Assembly: GCF_001598495.1 (NCBI RefSeq)
Contig: NZ_BCZB01000010.1
Coordinates: 1 to 64,000 of the forward strand
DNA length: 64,000 nt
Direction: 5' to 3'
Source of the DNA: Neokomagataea thailandica NBRC 106555
Lineage (GTDB): Bacteria > Pseudomonadota > Alphaproteobacteria > Acetobacterales > Acetobacteraceae
Part shown: piece after piece, positions 27,455-36,453 of the stretch
Layout of the letters: each line of letters opens with the position of its first letter
How positions within the stretch are numbered: the first letter of the stretch is position 1
Made by a program: the position numbers and the translations under genes
Notes under the pieces: model-generated
Database searches by the model: none
What the model saw: only the letters and a program-made list of their open reading frames with translations
What the model was told of the DNA's origin: nothing

Positions 27455-27847
27455 TTATTGGGACAGCGGTACCGTTAACGCAACACCGCCTGATAGATCA
27501 CCATGCCCCCGGCGATTTTCATCGTCGTGGGCATTCGTCTGCATACCGTTCGCGTTTACAATACGCCGATGATAAAATTGCGGCCGCAAATATGGGTCCG
27601 TATTATCTTTCTGTACTGTTGGTGCCGACATGTCGTCATCCGGTAAGGGGGCAGGCACAAAACCATGCGGTACTCCCTCCCCTTTAACTGTCTGAACAGG
27701 CCTTGCCATTGTGCGCATCAGCCGCGCACCAATACGTGGATCTGCCGTCATTTCCATAATTTTTGTATTACGATACATCTTGTGAAAGGCACTGCTTTCC
27801 GACTTTTCAGCAGCACATAATGCCCCGCCTGCCCCGAACATAACCAA
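27455..27847 (-). CDS. hypothetical secreted protein, signal peptide frame broken by a T9 tract
   Basis: I do not recognise the family. The open frame encodes about 130 residues with a Cys near its start (GGALCAAEKSESS) and a charged, Pro-rich remainder ending GGVALTVPLSQ. It has no ATG at its head; the first in-frame Met is in VMFGAGG. About 45 bases upstream an ATG (27891-27893) starts MPTTLALRVVSVFF, which enters the +1 frame at nine consecutive T on the coding strand (27851-27859) and soon stops. Removing one T joins the frames into a normal signal peptide. So the gene is frameshifted, phase-variable, or affected by a sequence error. Confidence 0.5.
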   Translation of the reverse strand: MVMFGAGGALCAAEKSESSAFHKMYRNTKIMEMTADPRIGARLMRTMARPVQTVKGEGVPHGFVPAPLPDDDMSAPTVQKDNTDPYLRPQFYHRRIVNANGMQTNAHDDENRRGHGDLSGGVALTVPLSQ

Positions 27848-28016
27848 GCCAAAAAAAAACAGACACTACACGCAGTGCAAGGGTTGTAGGCATTGGAGGG
27901 AGTGTTCCAAGAAGGTTCGTGTTGATGCCTCTTAGTTTTGCGCCATAGCGACCGCGCTGTGCAACAATTGAAACACGATTATTTCGCTAAGATACAAAAT
28001 GTTATTAACCAAAGTG

Positions 28017-28053
28017 AAACGCCGCGCGGAAGTGTCCCTCCGCACGGCGTTTT
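28017..28053 (-). terminator. terminator after pgk
   Basis: AACGCCG and CGGCGTT form the outer stem and GCGGA/TCCGC the inner stem, with one bulge on each side. It lies just beyond the pgk stop in the direction of transcription, with a weak T run. Confidence 0.6.
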
Positions 28054-28059
28054 GTAGCT

Positions 28060-29274
28060 TTAACCGAGGCCAAGCTCATGACCACTTGCACGCAGAACCT
28101 CAATGCCCGGAAGAACTTTACCTTCCAACCACTCAAGGAATGCGCCACCAGCTGTTGAGACGTAGCTCATCTTATCTGCGGCACCTGCATGACGCAGTGC
28201 TGAAACCGTGTCACCACCACCGGCCACTGTACGCAACTGCCCCAGTTGCGTCAGGCGTGCAGCTTCCTGCGCCACAGCAACTGTTGCCTTATCAAAGGGC
28301 TCAATTTCGAACGCACCAAGCGGACCGTTCCAAACCAGCGTCTTCAAACCAGCCAAACGCTTCTTGATCAGTTCAACCGTTTCCGGCCCGGCATCAAGAA
28401 TCATCGTATCCGCGGGAACTGCCTTTACAGAGCAAACTTCCGAAGCGGCTCCTGCCTTGAATTCACGCGAAACAACCGCGTCAACAGGCAAGACAATCTC
28501 ACACCCGACTTCTTTGGCTCGTGCTGAAATTTCCCGTGCCGTAGCGTGCATATCTTGCTCTTGCAAAGATTTGCCGACAGACACACCTTCCGCTGCCAAG
28601 AACGTATTTGCCATAGCGCCGGTGATGAACAAAACATCAACCTTTGCAAGCACATTCCCAATCAGGTCGAGCTTCGTGGAAATCTTAGAACCCCCAATGA
28701 CCGCACCGACGGGGCGCTCTGGGTTTTCTAAAGCCGCAGAGAGTGCTGATAGTTCAGCTTCCATCAAACGCCCAGCAAAAGCGGATAATGCATGCGCCAC
28801 GCCTTCTGTAGAGGCATGTGCACGATGCGCTGCTGAGAAAGCGTCATTCACAAAGACATCACCGTTCGCGGCCAAAGCCTTTGCGAACTCAGCATCATTT
28901 GCTTCTTCACCAGCGTGGAAACGTGTGTTTTCCAAAACCAGAACGTCACCGTCCTTCAGTTCAGAAACCGCATTTGCCACAGTCGGCCCAACACAATCCG
29001 GTACGAATGATACCGATGTTCCCAGCACTTCACCCAGCTTCGCTGCGATTGGACGCAGTGACATAGCTGGAACAACCTTCCCTTTCGGGCGATCAAAATG
29101 GCTCAGAACAACAACCCGTGCGCCTTTTTCAGACAATTCACGGATTGTTGGTGCCACACGCTCTAAGCGCGTCGTGTCGGTGATGACTCCGTCATGCATC
29201 GGCACATTCAGGTCTGCCCGGAGAAGCACGCGTTTACCGCGTGCTTCCAAGCTATCCAACGTGCGGAAAGCCAT
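28060..29274 (-). CDS. pgk: phosphoglycerate kinase
   Basis: Interconverts 1,3-bisphosphoglycerate and 3-phosphoglycerate with ATP formation. About 404 residues with the signature [16 protein letters not shown] at the N-terminus, [21 protein letters not shown], a nucleotide-binding [12 protein letters not shown], and the C-terminal [11 protein letters not shown]. The start at [14 protein letters not shown] (29272-29274) is two bases after the gap stop; an earlier in-frame Met falls inside gap and is rejected. It forms a gap-pgk operon. Confidence 0.97.
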   Translation of the reverse strand: MAFRTLDSLEARGKRVLLRADLNVPMHDGVITDTTRLERVAPTIRELSEKGARVVVLSHFDRPKGKVVPAMSLRPIAAKLGEVLGTSVSFVPDCVGPTVANAVSELKDGDVLVLENTRFHAGEEANDAEFAKALAANGDVFVNDAFSAAHRAHASTEGVAHALSAFAGRLMEAELSALSAALENPERPVGAVIGGSKISTKLDLIGNVLAKVDVLFITGAMANTFLAAEGVSVGKSLQEQDMHATAREISARAKEVGCEIVLPVDAVVSREFKAGAASEVCSVKAVPADTMILDAGPETVELIKKRLAGLKTLVWNGPLGAFEIEPFDKATVAVAQEAARLTQLGQLRTVAGGGDTVSALRHAGAADKMSYVSTAGGAFLEWLEGKVLPGIEVLRASGHELGLG

Positions 29275-29276
29275 GA

Positions 29277-30296
29277 TTAGAGGCTCCCGAACAGAGCTGC
29301 CGTATCGGCCATACGGTTGGAGAAGCCCCACTCATTGTCATACCAAGCACAGATACGAACCAGCTCACCACCGTCAATCAATGCCGTTTGCGTTGCATCA
29401 TAGGTTGATGACGCCTTGCAATGATTGAAGTCCGAGCTCACCAACGGTGCCGTGTTGTAGTTCAGAATGCCCTTAAGCTTACCTTCTGACGCTGCACGAA
29501 CAACATCGTTCACTTCCTCAATGGAAGCAGGCTTCTTGGCTGGCACGAAGTCCAAAGAAACGAGCGATACATTCGGTGTAGGAACGCGGATAGCCGTACC
29601 GTCCAGCTTGCCTTTCAAGTGTGGCAGAACCAGACCCACCGCACGAGCAGCGCCCGTTGAGGTTGGGATCATGTTCAGTGCTGCGGCACGTGCACGGCGT
29701 GGGTCCTTATGCAGGGTATCCACGGTGCGTTGATCACCTGTGTAAGAATGGATCGTGACCATATAGCCACGCTCAATGCCAAACGCTTCATCCAGAACGC
29801 TGGCAACTGGAGCCAAACAGTTCGTCGTGCATGATGCGTTAGAGATGATCTTCATATCTGGCGTTAGGGCGTCATTATTCACACCGAACACGATTGTTGC
29901 GTCTGCATCGGAAGCCGGTGCGGAAACAACAACGCGCTTAGCGCCCGCTTCAAGAAGAGCCGCAGCCTTATCACGTGATGTGAATAGACCCGTGCACTCC
30001 ATAGCGACGTCAACGCCTTGGAACGGAACTTTAGAAGGATCACGCTCAGCAGATACCGTGATCGGGCCATAGGTACGGCCATTTGCTTCAATAATCAGGC
30101 TGCTACCTTCAGCGCGTACTGTTCCTGGCAGTGCGCCATGCACACTATCATGCGCCAGAAGGTGGGCATTTGCCTCTACTGAGCCAAGATCGTTGATCGC
30201 AACGACTTCAACGTCTGTACGTCCGCTCTCGATAATGCCACGAAGGACAAGACGACCGATACGTCCAAAACCGTTAATTGCAACTTTTACTGCCAT
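29277..30296 (-). CDS. gap: glyceraldehyde-3-phosphate dehydrogenase, type I
   Basis: Oxidises glyceraldehyde 3-phosphate to 1,3-bisphosphoglycerate with NAD(P). It is 339 residues long. The NAD-binding motif is [14 protein letters not shown] and the active site is SNASCTTNC with Cys156. Also present are TGDQRTVD and the terminal [11 protein letters not shown]. It is followed directly by pgk. Residue 34 region is VVAINDL; the Asp there favours NAD over NADP. Acetic acid bacteria usually lack a complete upper glycolysis, so flux reaches this step from pentose phosphate intermediates. Confidence 0.97.
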   Translation of the reverse strand: MAVKVAINGFGRIGRLVLRGIIESGRTDVEVVAINDLGSVEANAHLLAHDSVHGALPGTVRAEGSSLIIEANGRTYGPITVSAERDPSKVPFQGVDVAMECTGLFTSRDKAAALLEAGAKRVVVSAPASDADATIVFGVNNDALTPDMKIISNASCTTNCLAPVASVLDEAFGIERGYMVTIHSYTGDQRTVDTLHKDPRRARAAALNMIPTSTGAARAVGLVLPHLKGKLDGTAIRVPTPNVSLVSLDFVPAKKPASIEEVNDVVRAASEGKLKGILNYNTAPLVSSDFNHCKASSTYDATQTALIDGGELVRICAWYDNEWGFSNRMADTAALFGSL

Positions 30297-30480
30297 GGCT
30301 GCGTGCTCCGCATGTCGTAAGAACCGGCAATATCCATAGCACCACTGGCTGGAAGCAACAGGGGGTCATGACAGTTTTTCGACATAACACGACTTCCATC
30401 TTGTCCTAACAGCTGGTTCCTGTAACCTGATACAATCAGAAATTGCCGTATCTATAATTCTATATTCTCTTAGAGGCCGC

Positions 30481-30936
30481 ATGAAATCGCGCTTTTTTTA
30501 CCTGACCATTTTTGTACTGTTTACCACAGCAGGTCTTGGCGGGTGCCAGTTAATTGATCAGCGTAGTTTCGACTCGCAGGCCGGCAAGCCACCGGTTCCA
30601 TACGAACCTCCCGCACCAGCAGTACAAAAACCCCCTGCACCCTTTTTATCCATCCCAGATGGTACAGCTGAAGCTGAGTATGGCCCCGTCGTAGAGCATG
30701 CGGCTCATATTGCGCTGCAACATAAAAACAATGTTTTGTTCATTGTGCAGGCTCTTGCCCCGCCACAACCGACACTCGCAGCACAACAAGCTCTCCTGAC
30801 ACGCCTAACACAAGGCACGCTTGGCACGGTTGCTCAGCATATCGCGAAAGCTGGCGCACAACCTCTGCAAATAGAACTGCACACGTTAACCGACCCAACG
30901 ATACAAACACCGGTTATTCGCGTGGAGCTACGTTAA
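30481..30936 (+). CDS. hypothetical lipoprotein
   Basis: A 151-residue protein with a signal peptide MKSRFFYLTIFVLFTTAG and lipobox GLGGC (Cys22), then a Pro-rich linker (KPPVPYEPPAPAVQKPPAP) that could span the periplasm, and a small alpha/beta domain ending IQTPVIRVELR. I do not recognise the family. Two bases separate it from the glycosyltransferase gene, so they are almost certainly one operon. An AGAGG motif precedes the ATG. Confidence 0.65.
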   Translation: MKSRFFYLTIFVLFTTAGLGGCQLIDQRSFDSQAGKPPVPYEPPAPAVQKPPAPFLSIPDGTAEAEYGPVVEHAAHIALQHKNNVLFIVQALAPPQPTLAAQQALLTRLTQGTLGTVAQHIAKAGAQPLQIELHTLTDPTIQTPVIRVELR

Positions 30937-30938
30937 AC

Positions 30939-31745
30939 ATGACAAAGGCTACCTGTGCACTTCTCTGCCACAATGCCGCATCCACCCTTACAGAGTGGGT
31001 TGCGTGGCATATCATGCAGGGCTTTGAGCGTATCCTCATTATTGATGCTGGATCAACAGATCATACAGTGCCGTTAGCCCAGTCCCTAAACACCAAAATT
31101 GAGTATGAGATTATCGAGCGCCCAGATACCACTAACTTACCCCCAGAAGAGCGCCGCATAGTTCTTATCGACACAGCCCACAACCACACCCCATCAGACC
31201 ATTGGCTCCTCATTTTAGACCAAGATGAATTCCTTGATCTGAATGAACCTCTCGACGCCTTCCTCGCAGATTGTACCGATGAGCACGGTATTGGTCTTTA
31301 CTGGAAAACCTTCGGCCCCAGCATATCTCAAACACCAGCACAGTTTTCCATCAGCGCGTTTTCCCATCGCGCTCCAGATGATTTTATCGACCACCATGCC
31401 GGCCGGATTTTTGCACGCCCCTCTCACCACACCCTCACCTCCTCGCCCTTTTGGGACGGGACCGAGCACATATCTGTTTTAGCCCCCCGAAAAGGGCCCG
31501 CCGCTCCTAGAATATTGCATTATCCATGGCTTGCAGATCCAGACATGCCGCAACATCTTGCACAGCACTACAGCCATCAAGATATTGAAGACTTAACACC
31601 TCTACGCCATGCACTGACTTTAAACGCTACAATTAATACCCTAACCGAACCTCAAAAAGCCTTCGAAGATGATGTGGTAACCTTCGACACTTTCTCCATT
31701 CGACGGATACGCCCGACAGAGGAAGAAAAAAATTTACTTAAATGA
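30939..31745 (+). CDS. glycosyltransferase, GT2-like fold
   Basis: A 268-residue protein resembling the Glyco_tranf_2_4 or GT92-like group: ALLCHNAASTLTEWVAWHIMQGF, the nucleotide-binding strand ILIIDAGSTDHT, and a DxD-like metal site in LILDQDEFLDL. The acceptor and sugar donor are unknown. Upstream is a lipoprotein gene two bases away. The 3' end overlaps the convergent ExoVII-like gene by 12 bases. It could act in surface polysaccharide or LPS decoration. Confidence 0.72.
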   Translation: MTKATCALLCHNAASTLTEWVAWHIMQGFERILIIDAGSTDHTVPLAQSLNTKIEYEIIERPDTTNLPPEERRIVLIDTAHNHTPSDHWLLILDQDEFLDLNEPLDAFLADCTDEHGIGLYWKTFGPSISQTPAQFSISAFSHRAPDDFIDHHAGRIFARPSHHTLTSSPFWDGTEHISVLAPRKGPAAPRILHYPWLADPDMPQHLAQHYSHQDIEDLTPLRHALTLNATINTLTEPQKAFEDDVVTFDTFSIRRIRPTEEEKNLLK

Positions 31746-32774
31746 TGAGATAACAAGCGCGAAAACAATACCTGCCAAAAAAATAAAACACGCGATACCA
31801 AGACGTGCCTGTACTGACAGTGCAGGCTTTATTAAAGACAGCCCTTCAACACTTTCCCGCAGGGCTGTGATCTCTTCCATTTGCGCCCGCTCTTCTTCTT
31901 GTGCATGCCACAACCGACCATTCTTGGCGCGTATATGGCGTGCGGCTTCTTCCGCGCTCGTCACACTTTGATCAACAATGCGGGCTGCCCATGCAAGACC
32001 ATGGTGATCTTCTAAAGCCAATACGCGGTACGCGCCCACACGAGACAAAGCCTCTAGTAACAACGCATCATCAAACCAAACGCTCGGAAAACCTTTCACG
32101 CCAGTGATCAACACAAGTACTGTTTCACGGCATGTTTCGATCGCAGCCAACAAACGGTGCGGCGCTTCATGATCCAATCCGACAAAGCGTGAACAATCTG
32201 CGTATAACCCTCCGCCTAAAGCACTACGGAACTGAGCCAACGCACCATCGCGTTCACTTTCTGGATAAATAACCAGCATAGAAAACGCTTCCAACTCAGG
32301 GTACACACCCCGCGTAGCTGGCAGACGCCGTAAGGCATCCAGTATCTTCTTCTCCGACTGAACAGCCAACTCACGCGCAGGATCACAGCGCTCTATCGCA
32401 ATAGCCTCAAAGCGTAAAACAGCTTGCCCTCGCTGCCCGCGCGCACGCAAAAAACCACTCACGCGCACCTCATCCCCCGCGACAGCACCGCTAGCCTCAA
32501 AGGCAACCGATCGAATATCCACCGATATCGCCGTACCGAACGATGCGTCTGTCAAGGATAATTGCAAAGCATCACGCTCGTCACCAGGCACGGCAGTACC
32601 GAGCTTTCCCCCAACAAGCAATGGATAGTGCCAAGCTTCAAAACTTGTACAAATCTCTTCCAGCCGAGCAGCAAACAGATCCTGCACCTGCAAAGGTGAC
32701 AAAACAGGCAAAGCCGCACTCTGCATGTGCGGCTTACTCTCTGCGCGAAAAGAACGACGCGGGAAGGCTTCCAT
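31734..32774 (-). CDS. membrane-anchored protein related to exonuclease VII large subunit, catalytic residues apparently lost
   Basis: A 346-residue protein. Residues about 28-130 resemble the OB-fold of XseA (LSPLQVQDLFAARLEE, then GDEVRVSGFLRARGQRGQAVL). Residues 138-285 follow the order of the XseA catalytic domain, but the RGGGS loop is replaced by ITGVKGF (223-229) and the GHETD motif by LEDHHGL (254-260). A coiled segment then leads to one C-terminal membrane helix (about 324-344), a tail anchor. AGGG six bases before the ATG supports this start. I infer a non-nucleolytic DNA-binding or scaffold protein at the membrane. The alignment is by eye. Confidence 0.55.
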   Translation of the reverse strand: MEAFPRRSFRAESKPHMQSAALPVLSPLQVQDLFAARLEEICTSFEAWHYPLLVGGKLGTAVPGDERDALQLSLTDASFGTAISVDIRSVAFEASGAVAGDEVRVSGFLRARGQRGQAVLRFEAIAIERCDPARELAVQSEKKILDALRRLPATRGVYPELEAFSMLVIYPESERDGALAQFRSALGGGLYADCSRFVGLDHEAPHRLLAAIETCRETVLVLITGVKGFPSVWFDDALLLEALSRVGAYRVLALEDHHGLAWAARIVDQSVTSAEEAARHIRAKNGRLWHAQEEERAQMEEITALRESVEGLSLIKPALSVQARLGIACFIFLAGIVFALVISSFK

Positions 32775-32864
32775 ACTTTACCCTATGGCAAATTTACCCC
32801 GAATCCGACAAGCGCTTCAGAGCAAACTCACCATAGAAAAGAGAAATAAAGTGCTTTTTGATCG

Positions 32865-34172
32865 CTACGACAGCGACCGAACGCGCGAACGCACACGATC
32901 AGCAATCACAATCAGCAACAAAGCAGAACCTGCCATCTCAATTTGCGAGCGCGTCTCAGCCTGCATCACCATAGCCAGCAATACACAACCAATAACGCCC
33001 AGCCCAAAATAACAAATCCACCGACCTGTTGGGACCACCTTCAATCGTGCCAAAATGATAATAGCATTATACACCAGCATAAAGCCCCCGGTGAGGCTCA
33101 CCAACAGTGCAAACACCTTATCTGGAGACAGAATAGCCGTGAGCGCGATAGCTACCGAAATACCAACACAGGTCAATAATGCTCGCCGTGGCAGCTGTGT
33201 TTTCGGATCAACGGCTAAGAAGACAGAAGGCGCCCCTCCCCCTTTAGCCATTTCAAATAAAACCCGGGAAGTTGCGTAAATACCAGAATTCAGAGAAGAA
33301 ATTGCAGCCGTCAAAATAACAACAAATAAGGCCGGAGCTGCAAAAGGAATATGATAATGGTTCAAAACCAACAAGAAGGGTGACTGCCCAGAAACAACAT
33401 CACTCCAAGGCACCAAACACAAAATTAGTCCAATGGTCAGCACATAAAACACGCCAATCCGCAACGGAATAGTACGGGCCGCACGCGTGATATTGGCTTT
33501 AGAATTTGTCGTTTCAACAGCAGCAATCGTCGCAATTTCACTGCCCCCCATTGAAAACAAAATCGTCGGCAAAACAGCCAAAAGAGCAACTGGCCCATGA
33601 GGCAGAAAACCACCATGATTTTGAAGATTGTGCTGAATATTGACTGCTGGATGCGTCATAACCAACCACGCGCCAATCCCTATAAATGCTATTAAGGCGA
33701 CAACTTTAACCGTGGCGAACCAATACTCAAACTCTCCATACCCCTTTACAGAGAGCAGGTTTACCGCCGTCATCAACCCGATAATACCCAATTCCAAAAC
33801 GACATAAGGAATAGGGACATAAGGAGCCAGCATATTCGTAATCGCAATCGCTTCAACGGCCAGAACGATGATCCATGTGATCAAATACGTCCACCCAGCC
33901 ACGAAAGCCATGCGAGGACCAATAGCTTGCTGAATTTGCCCCAGAAAAGAATGTCGCCCTGGCACAGCATAGGCCAAATCACGCATCATCAAATTCGTCA
34001 CAAAGACAAACAGGCCGCACAAAATATAAGACAGCAAGACCATTGGCCCCGCCAAAGAGAGCGCTGCGGATGATCCAATAAAGAAACCTGCACCGATCAC
34101 GCCACCGAGCGCAATCATGACGACATGGCGTGTATGGAGGCTTTGGGCGAGTTTGCCGGCCTGCTGCTGCAT
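32865..34172 (-). CDS. amino acid permease, APC superfamily
   Basis: A 435-residue inner-membrane transporter with about 12 hydrophobic segments. The first helix carries VVMIALGGVIGAGFFIGSS, the substrate-binding GAGxF motif of the AAT/APC group. GGSEIATIAAVETTNSKANI in helix 6-7 and the SSLNSGIYATSRVLFEMA stretch are also characteristic. It is closest in pattern to the GabP/ProY/AroP/CycA group, so neutral or aromatic amino acids are likely; the substrate is not determined. It sits 14 bases after an Lrp-type regulator gene, which probably controls it. Confidence 0.87.
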   Translation of the reverse strand: MQQQAGKLAQSLHTRHVVMIALGGVIGAGFFIGSSAALSLAGPMVLLSYILCGLFVFVTNLMMRDLAYAVPGRHSFLGQIQQAIGPRMAFVAGWTYLITWIIVLAVEAIAITNMLAPYVPIPYVVLELGIIGLMTAVNLLSVKGYGEFEYWFATVKVVALIAFIGIGAWLVMTHPAVNIQHNLQNHGGFLPHGPVALLAVLPTILFSMGGSEIATIAAVETTNSKANITRAARTIPLRIGVFYVLTIGLILCLVPWSDVVSGQSPFLLVLNHYHIPFAAPALFVVILTAAISSLNSGIYATSRVLFEMAKGGGAPSVFLAVDPKTQLPRRALLTCVGISVAIALTAILSPDKVFALLVSLTGGFMLVYNAIIILARLKVVPTGRWICYFGLGVIGCVLLAMVMQAETRSQIEMAGSALLLIVIADRVRSRVRSLS

Positions 34173-34186
34173 GAAAAATCCTTATT

Positions 34187-34648
34187 TCAAACGGGAAGGT
34201 CGCGGTTATCCGCCAAAGTTTCCATCGTCATATAAGACGTGATCGCATCAAGTTCGACGCGCCCGATGATCTGTTGGTACACACGGTCAAAATCGTTCAT
34301 ATCCCGCGCGACTACCTTCATAAGGTAGTCATATTCACCCGCTATCCTAAAAAAATCAACAATGTTTGGAATACCCATCACCACATTTCGAAACGATTCA
34401 AACCATTCACGTGCATGATGCCGTGTCCGTACCAATACAAAAACCGTTAATTCCAGCCCTAAAGCTTTGGCATTGAGCCGCACGGTATCTTGGCAGATCA
34501 CCCCCTGCTCCCTCAACGCATGAAGGCGCCGCCAACATGCATTTTGTGATAGCCCCACCTTCTCAGCCAGTTCACGCTGAGACGGCGTCCCCTGCTTTTG
34601 CAGGATCTTCACTATTTCACGATCAATATGATCTAATTTTCGGTCCAT
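34187..34648 (-). CDS. Lrp/AsnC family transcriptional regulator
   Basis: A 153-residue feast/famine regulator: an N-terminal HTH (LDHIDREIVKILQKQGTPSQRELAEKVGLS in two halves, QNACWRRLHALREQGVI) followed by the ligand-binding RAM domain (VFVLVRTRHHAREWF, IAGEYDYLMKVVARDM). It lies just upstream of the amino acid permease in the same direction and diverges from a PLP enzyme gene, so an amino acid is the expected effector and both neighbours are candidate targets. Confidence 0.92.
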   Translation of the reverse strand: MDRKLDHIDREIVKILQKQGTPSQRELAEKVGLSQNACWRRLHALREQGVICQDTVRLNAKALGLELTVFVLVRTRHHAREWFESFRNVVMGIPNIVDFFRIAGEYDYLMKVVARDMNDFDRVYQQIIGRVELDAITSYMTMETLADNRDLPV

Positions 34649-34753
34649 AAAACCTCATTTGACAACAAAATAGACTCAAAAACCTATAAAAAGAGCGTTT
34701 TTTTTCACCTATTAGACGATATTCCTTTCTTAACGCCTCACCACTAAACGAAA

Positions 34754-34765
34754 ATGATATATCAT
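34754..34765. promoter_or_regulatory. 12-base palindrome immediately before the PLP enzyme start
   Basis: ATGATATATCAT occupies the place where a ribosome binding site would normally be, one base before the ATG at 34767. It lies in an AT-rich divergent gap next to the Lrp-type gene and may be a protein binding site. No Shine-Dalgarno sequence is seen. Confidence 0.35.
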
Positions 34766-34766
34766 C

Positions 34767-36266
34767 ATGAAGACGCCCCACAACACCCCTTCACCCCTCC
34801 CCTCCGACAGCGTCAGTGCCTTCCAAGCCTTTGCAGCCTCTCTCCGCGCGCAGGGACCTGCAGGACTTTGCAATACCGTCATTGGTGATGGCACGCTTAT
34901 TCATACCCATTTTGGAACAGTCCCATTACTCTACGCGGATTACGTCGCTTCTGGTCGTGCGCTTGCCCCTATTGAACACTTTATCATGGAGCATGTGCTG
35001 CCATTTTATGCCAATAGCCATACGGAAGCGTCCTATTGCGGCAGCAGCATGACGCGCCTGCGCAATGAAGCGCGCCGTACCATTGCGGAGCTCTGCTCTG
35101 CCCCTCAGGCTGAATTTAGCACCATTTTTTCAGGAGCAGGCGCCACATCCGGCCTTAACCGCCTCGTACATCTTACCGATATCCCAGCGCATTGTGCCGC
35201 AGGGCACCGTCCCGTCGTCTTCATTGGCCCTTATGAACATCACTCCAATATCTTACCTTGGAGAGAAAGCGGCGCTGAACTCATCGAGATTTCAGAAGCA
35301 AAAAACGGCGGCCCAGATCTGGCTATTCTAGAGGCCGAACTCCAAAAAATTTCCGCCTCGGATCCTCACAATGCTCGTTTGAAAATTGGTTCATTTTCGG
35401 CCGCCTCAAACGTCACCGGCATTATTACAGACACAGATGCCGTAACACGCCTCCTCAAACGCCATAAGGCCCTCGCGATTTGGGACTATGCCGGCGCAGG
35501 CCCTTACCTCCCCATCGACATGAAAGCTGGCACTCCAGAAGAGAAAGACGCCGTCGTCATTTCATGTCATAAGTTTCTCGGTGGCCCCGGCGCCTCCGGT
35601 CTGCTCATTGCGCGCAATGCTGCCTTCACCCGTCAAACACCATCTGCCCCGGGCGGTGGTACCGTGCGCTTTGTTTCTCCGTGGGGACATGATTACAGCG
35701 AAAGTCTCATTGCCCGTGAAGAAGGCGGGACCCCAAATGTACTCGGCGATATCCGCGCAGCTCTCGCATTTCTTGCCAAAGACGCTATTGGCGCGGCTTA
35801 TCTGGCAGAACGCCAAGAAACCCTGCGCCAAAAAGCACTCTCTGCATGGGCCAACCACCCTGCCATTGAAATTCTTGGCAATACACACGCTGAAGCACTA
35901 CCAATCTTTTCATTCCGTATTCGTGATATTAAAAATGGCGGAAATATTCACCAACAACTCTTCACACGCATGCTCTCCGATAAATACGGCATACAAGCAC
36001 GCGGAGGTTGCGCTTGTGCGGGCCCCTATGCACACCGCCTTCTCGGTATCGACGAATCTGAATCCGAAACGATACGGTCAGAGATCATCAACGGAGAAGA
36101 AATCCAAAAACCCGGCTGGGTACGCCTTAATTTCAGCGTTCTTATGAGCGACGAGAAAGTGGAATACATCCTAAACTCCGTCAAAGAGCTCGCCTCCAAC
36201 CCCCATGAAACGGCGATTTTCTATAATGTGGACCGTAGCACAGCACGTTTCAAACCTGCGGCTTAG
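34767..36266 (+). CDS. class V aminotransferase-fold PLP-dependent enzyme
   Basis: A 499-residue fold-type I PLP enzyme in the cysteine desulfurase / isopenicillin N epimerase group. Visible pieces are YADYVASGRAL near the N-terminus, SGAGATSGLNRLVHL for cofactor phosphate, IWDYAGAGPY with the PLP-pyridine Asp, and the Schiff-base Lys in SCHKFLGGPGASG. Near the C-terminus a Cys-rich loop ARGGCACAGPY occupies the position of the active-site loop of cysteine desulfurases. At almost 500 residues it is longer than IscS or SufS, and no Suf partners adjoin it. It diverges from the Lrp regulator, so an amino acid substrate is likely; the reaction is unassigned. Confidence 0.8.
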   Translation: MKTPHNTPSPLPSDSVSAFQAFAASLRAQGPAGLCNTVIGDGTLIHTHFGTVPLLYADYVASGRALAPIEHFIMEHVLPFYANSHTEASYCGSSMTRLRNEARRTIAELCSAPQAEFSTIFSGAGATSGLNRLVHLTDIPAHCAAGHRPVVFIGPYEHHSNILPWRESGAELIEISEAKNGGPDLAILEAELQKISASDPHNARLKIGSFSAASNVTGIITDTDAVTRLLKRHKALAIWDYAGAGPYLPIDMKAGTPEEKDAVVISCHKFLGGPGASGLLIARNAAFTRQTPSAPGGGTVRFVSPWGHDYSESLIAREEGGTPNVLGDIRAALAFLAKDAIGAAYLAERQETLRQKALSAWANHPAIEILGNTHAEALPIFSFRIRDIKNGGNIHQQLFTRMLSDKYGIQARGGCACAGPYAHRLLGIDESESETIRSEIINGEEIQKPGWVRLNFSVLMSDEKVEYILNSVKELASNPHETAIFYNVDRSTARFKPAA

Positions 36267-36407
36267 ATTCCGGAGCTCTGCAACGATGTTTCATTTCAAA
36301 CCTGAGCGCAGAAAAGATATTTCAAACCCAAAACAGTGACTTAATCGCAACAAAAAACCACACAAAACTATAACGATTAAGAAACATAATTGATCGCAAA
36401 GACATTT

Positions 36408-36453
36408 CATGATGGTCTTAACCCCAATCGCCATTGGGATAGAGACCATCATG
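36408..36453 (+). promoter_or_regulatory. long hairpin enclosing the start codon of the TonB-dependent receptor
   Basis: CATGATGGTCT at 36408-36418 is the exact reverse complement of AGACCATCATG at 36443-36453; the last three bases are the start ATG of the receptor gene. Inside, CCCAAT (36423-36428) pairs with ATTGGG (36433-36438) around a four-base loop, with only two mismatches in between. In mRNA this would bury the start codon and its upstream region. Confidence 0.7.

Noticed and set aside
28208-29428. 406-codon open frame on the plus strand
   Set aside because: It lies antisense to pgk and the start of gap, has no recognisable domain, and is Ser/Thr/Arg-rich as expected for a complement of GC-rich coding sequence.
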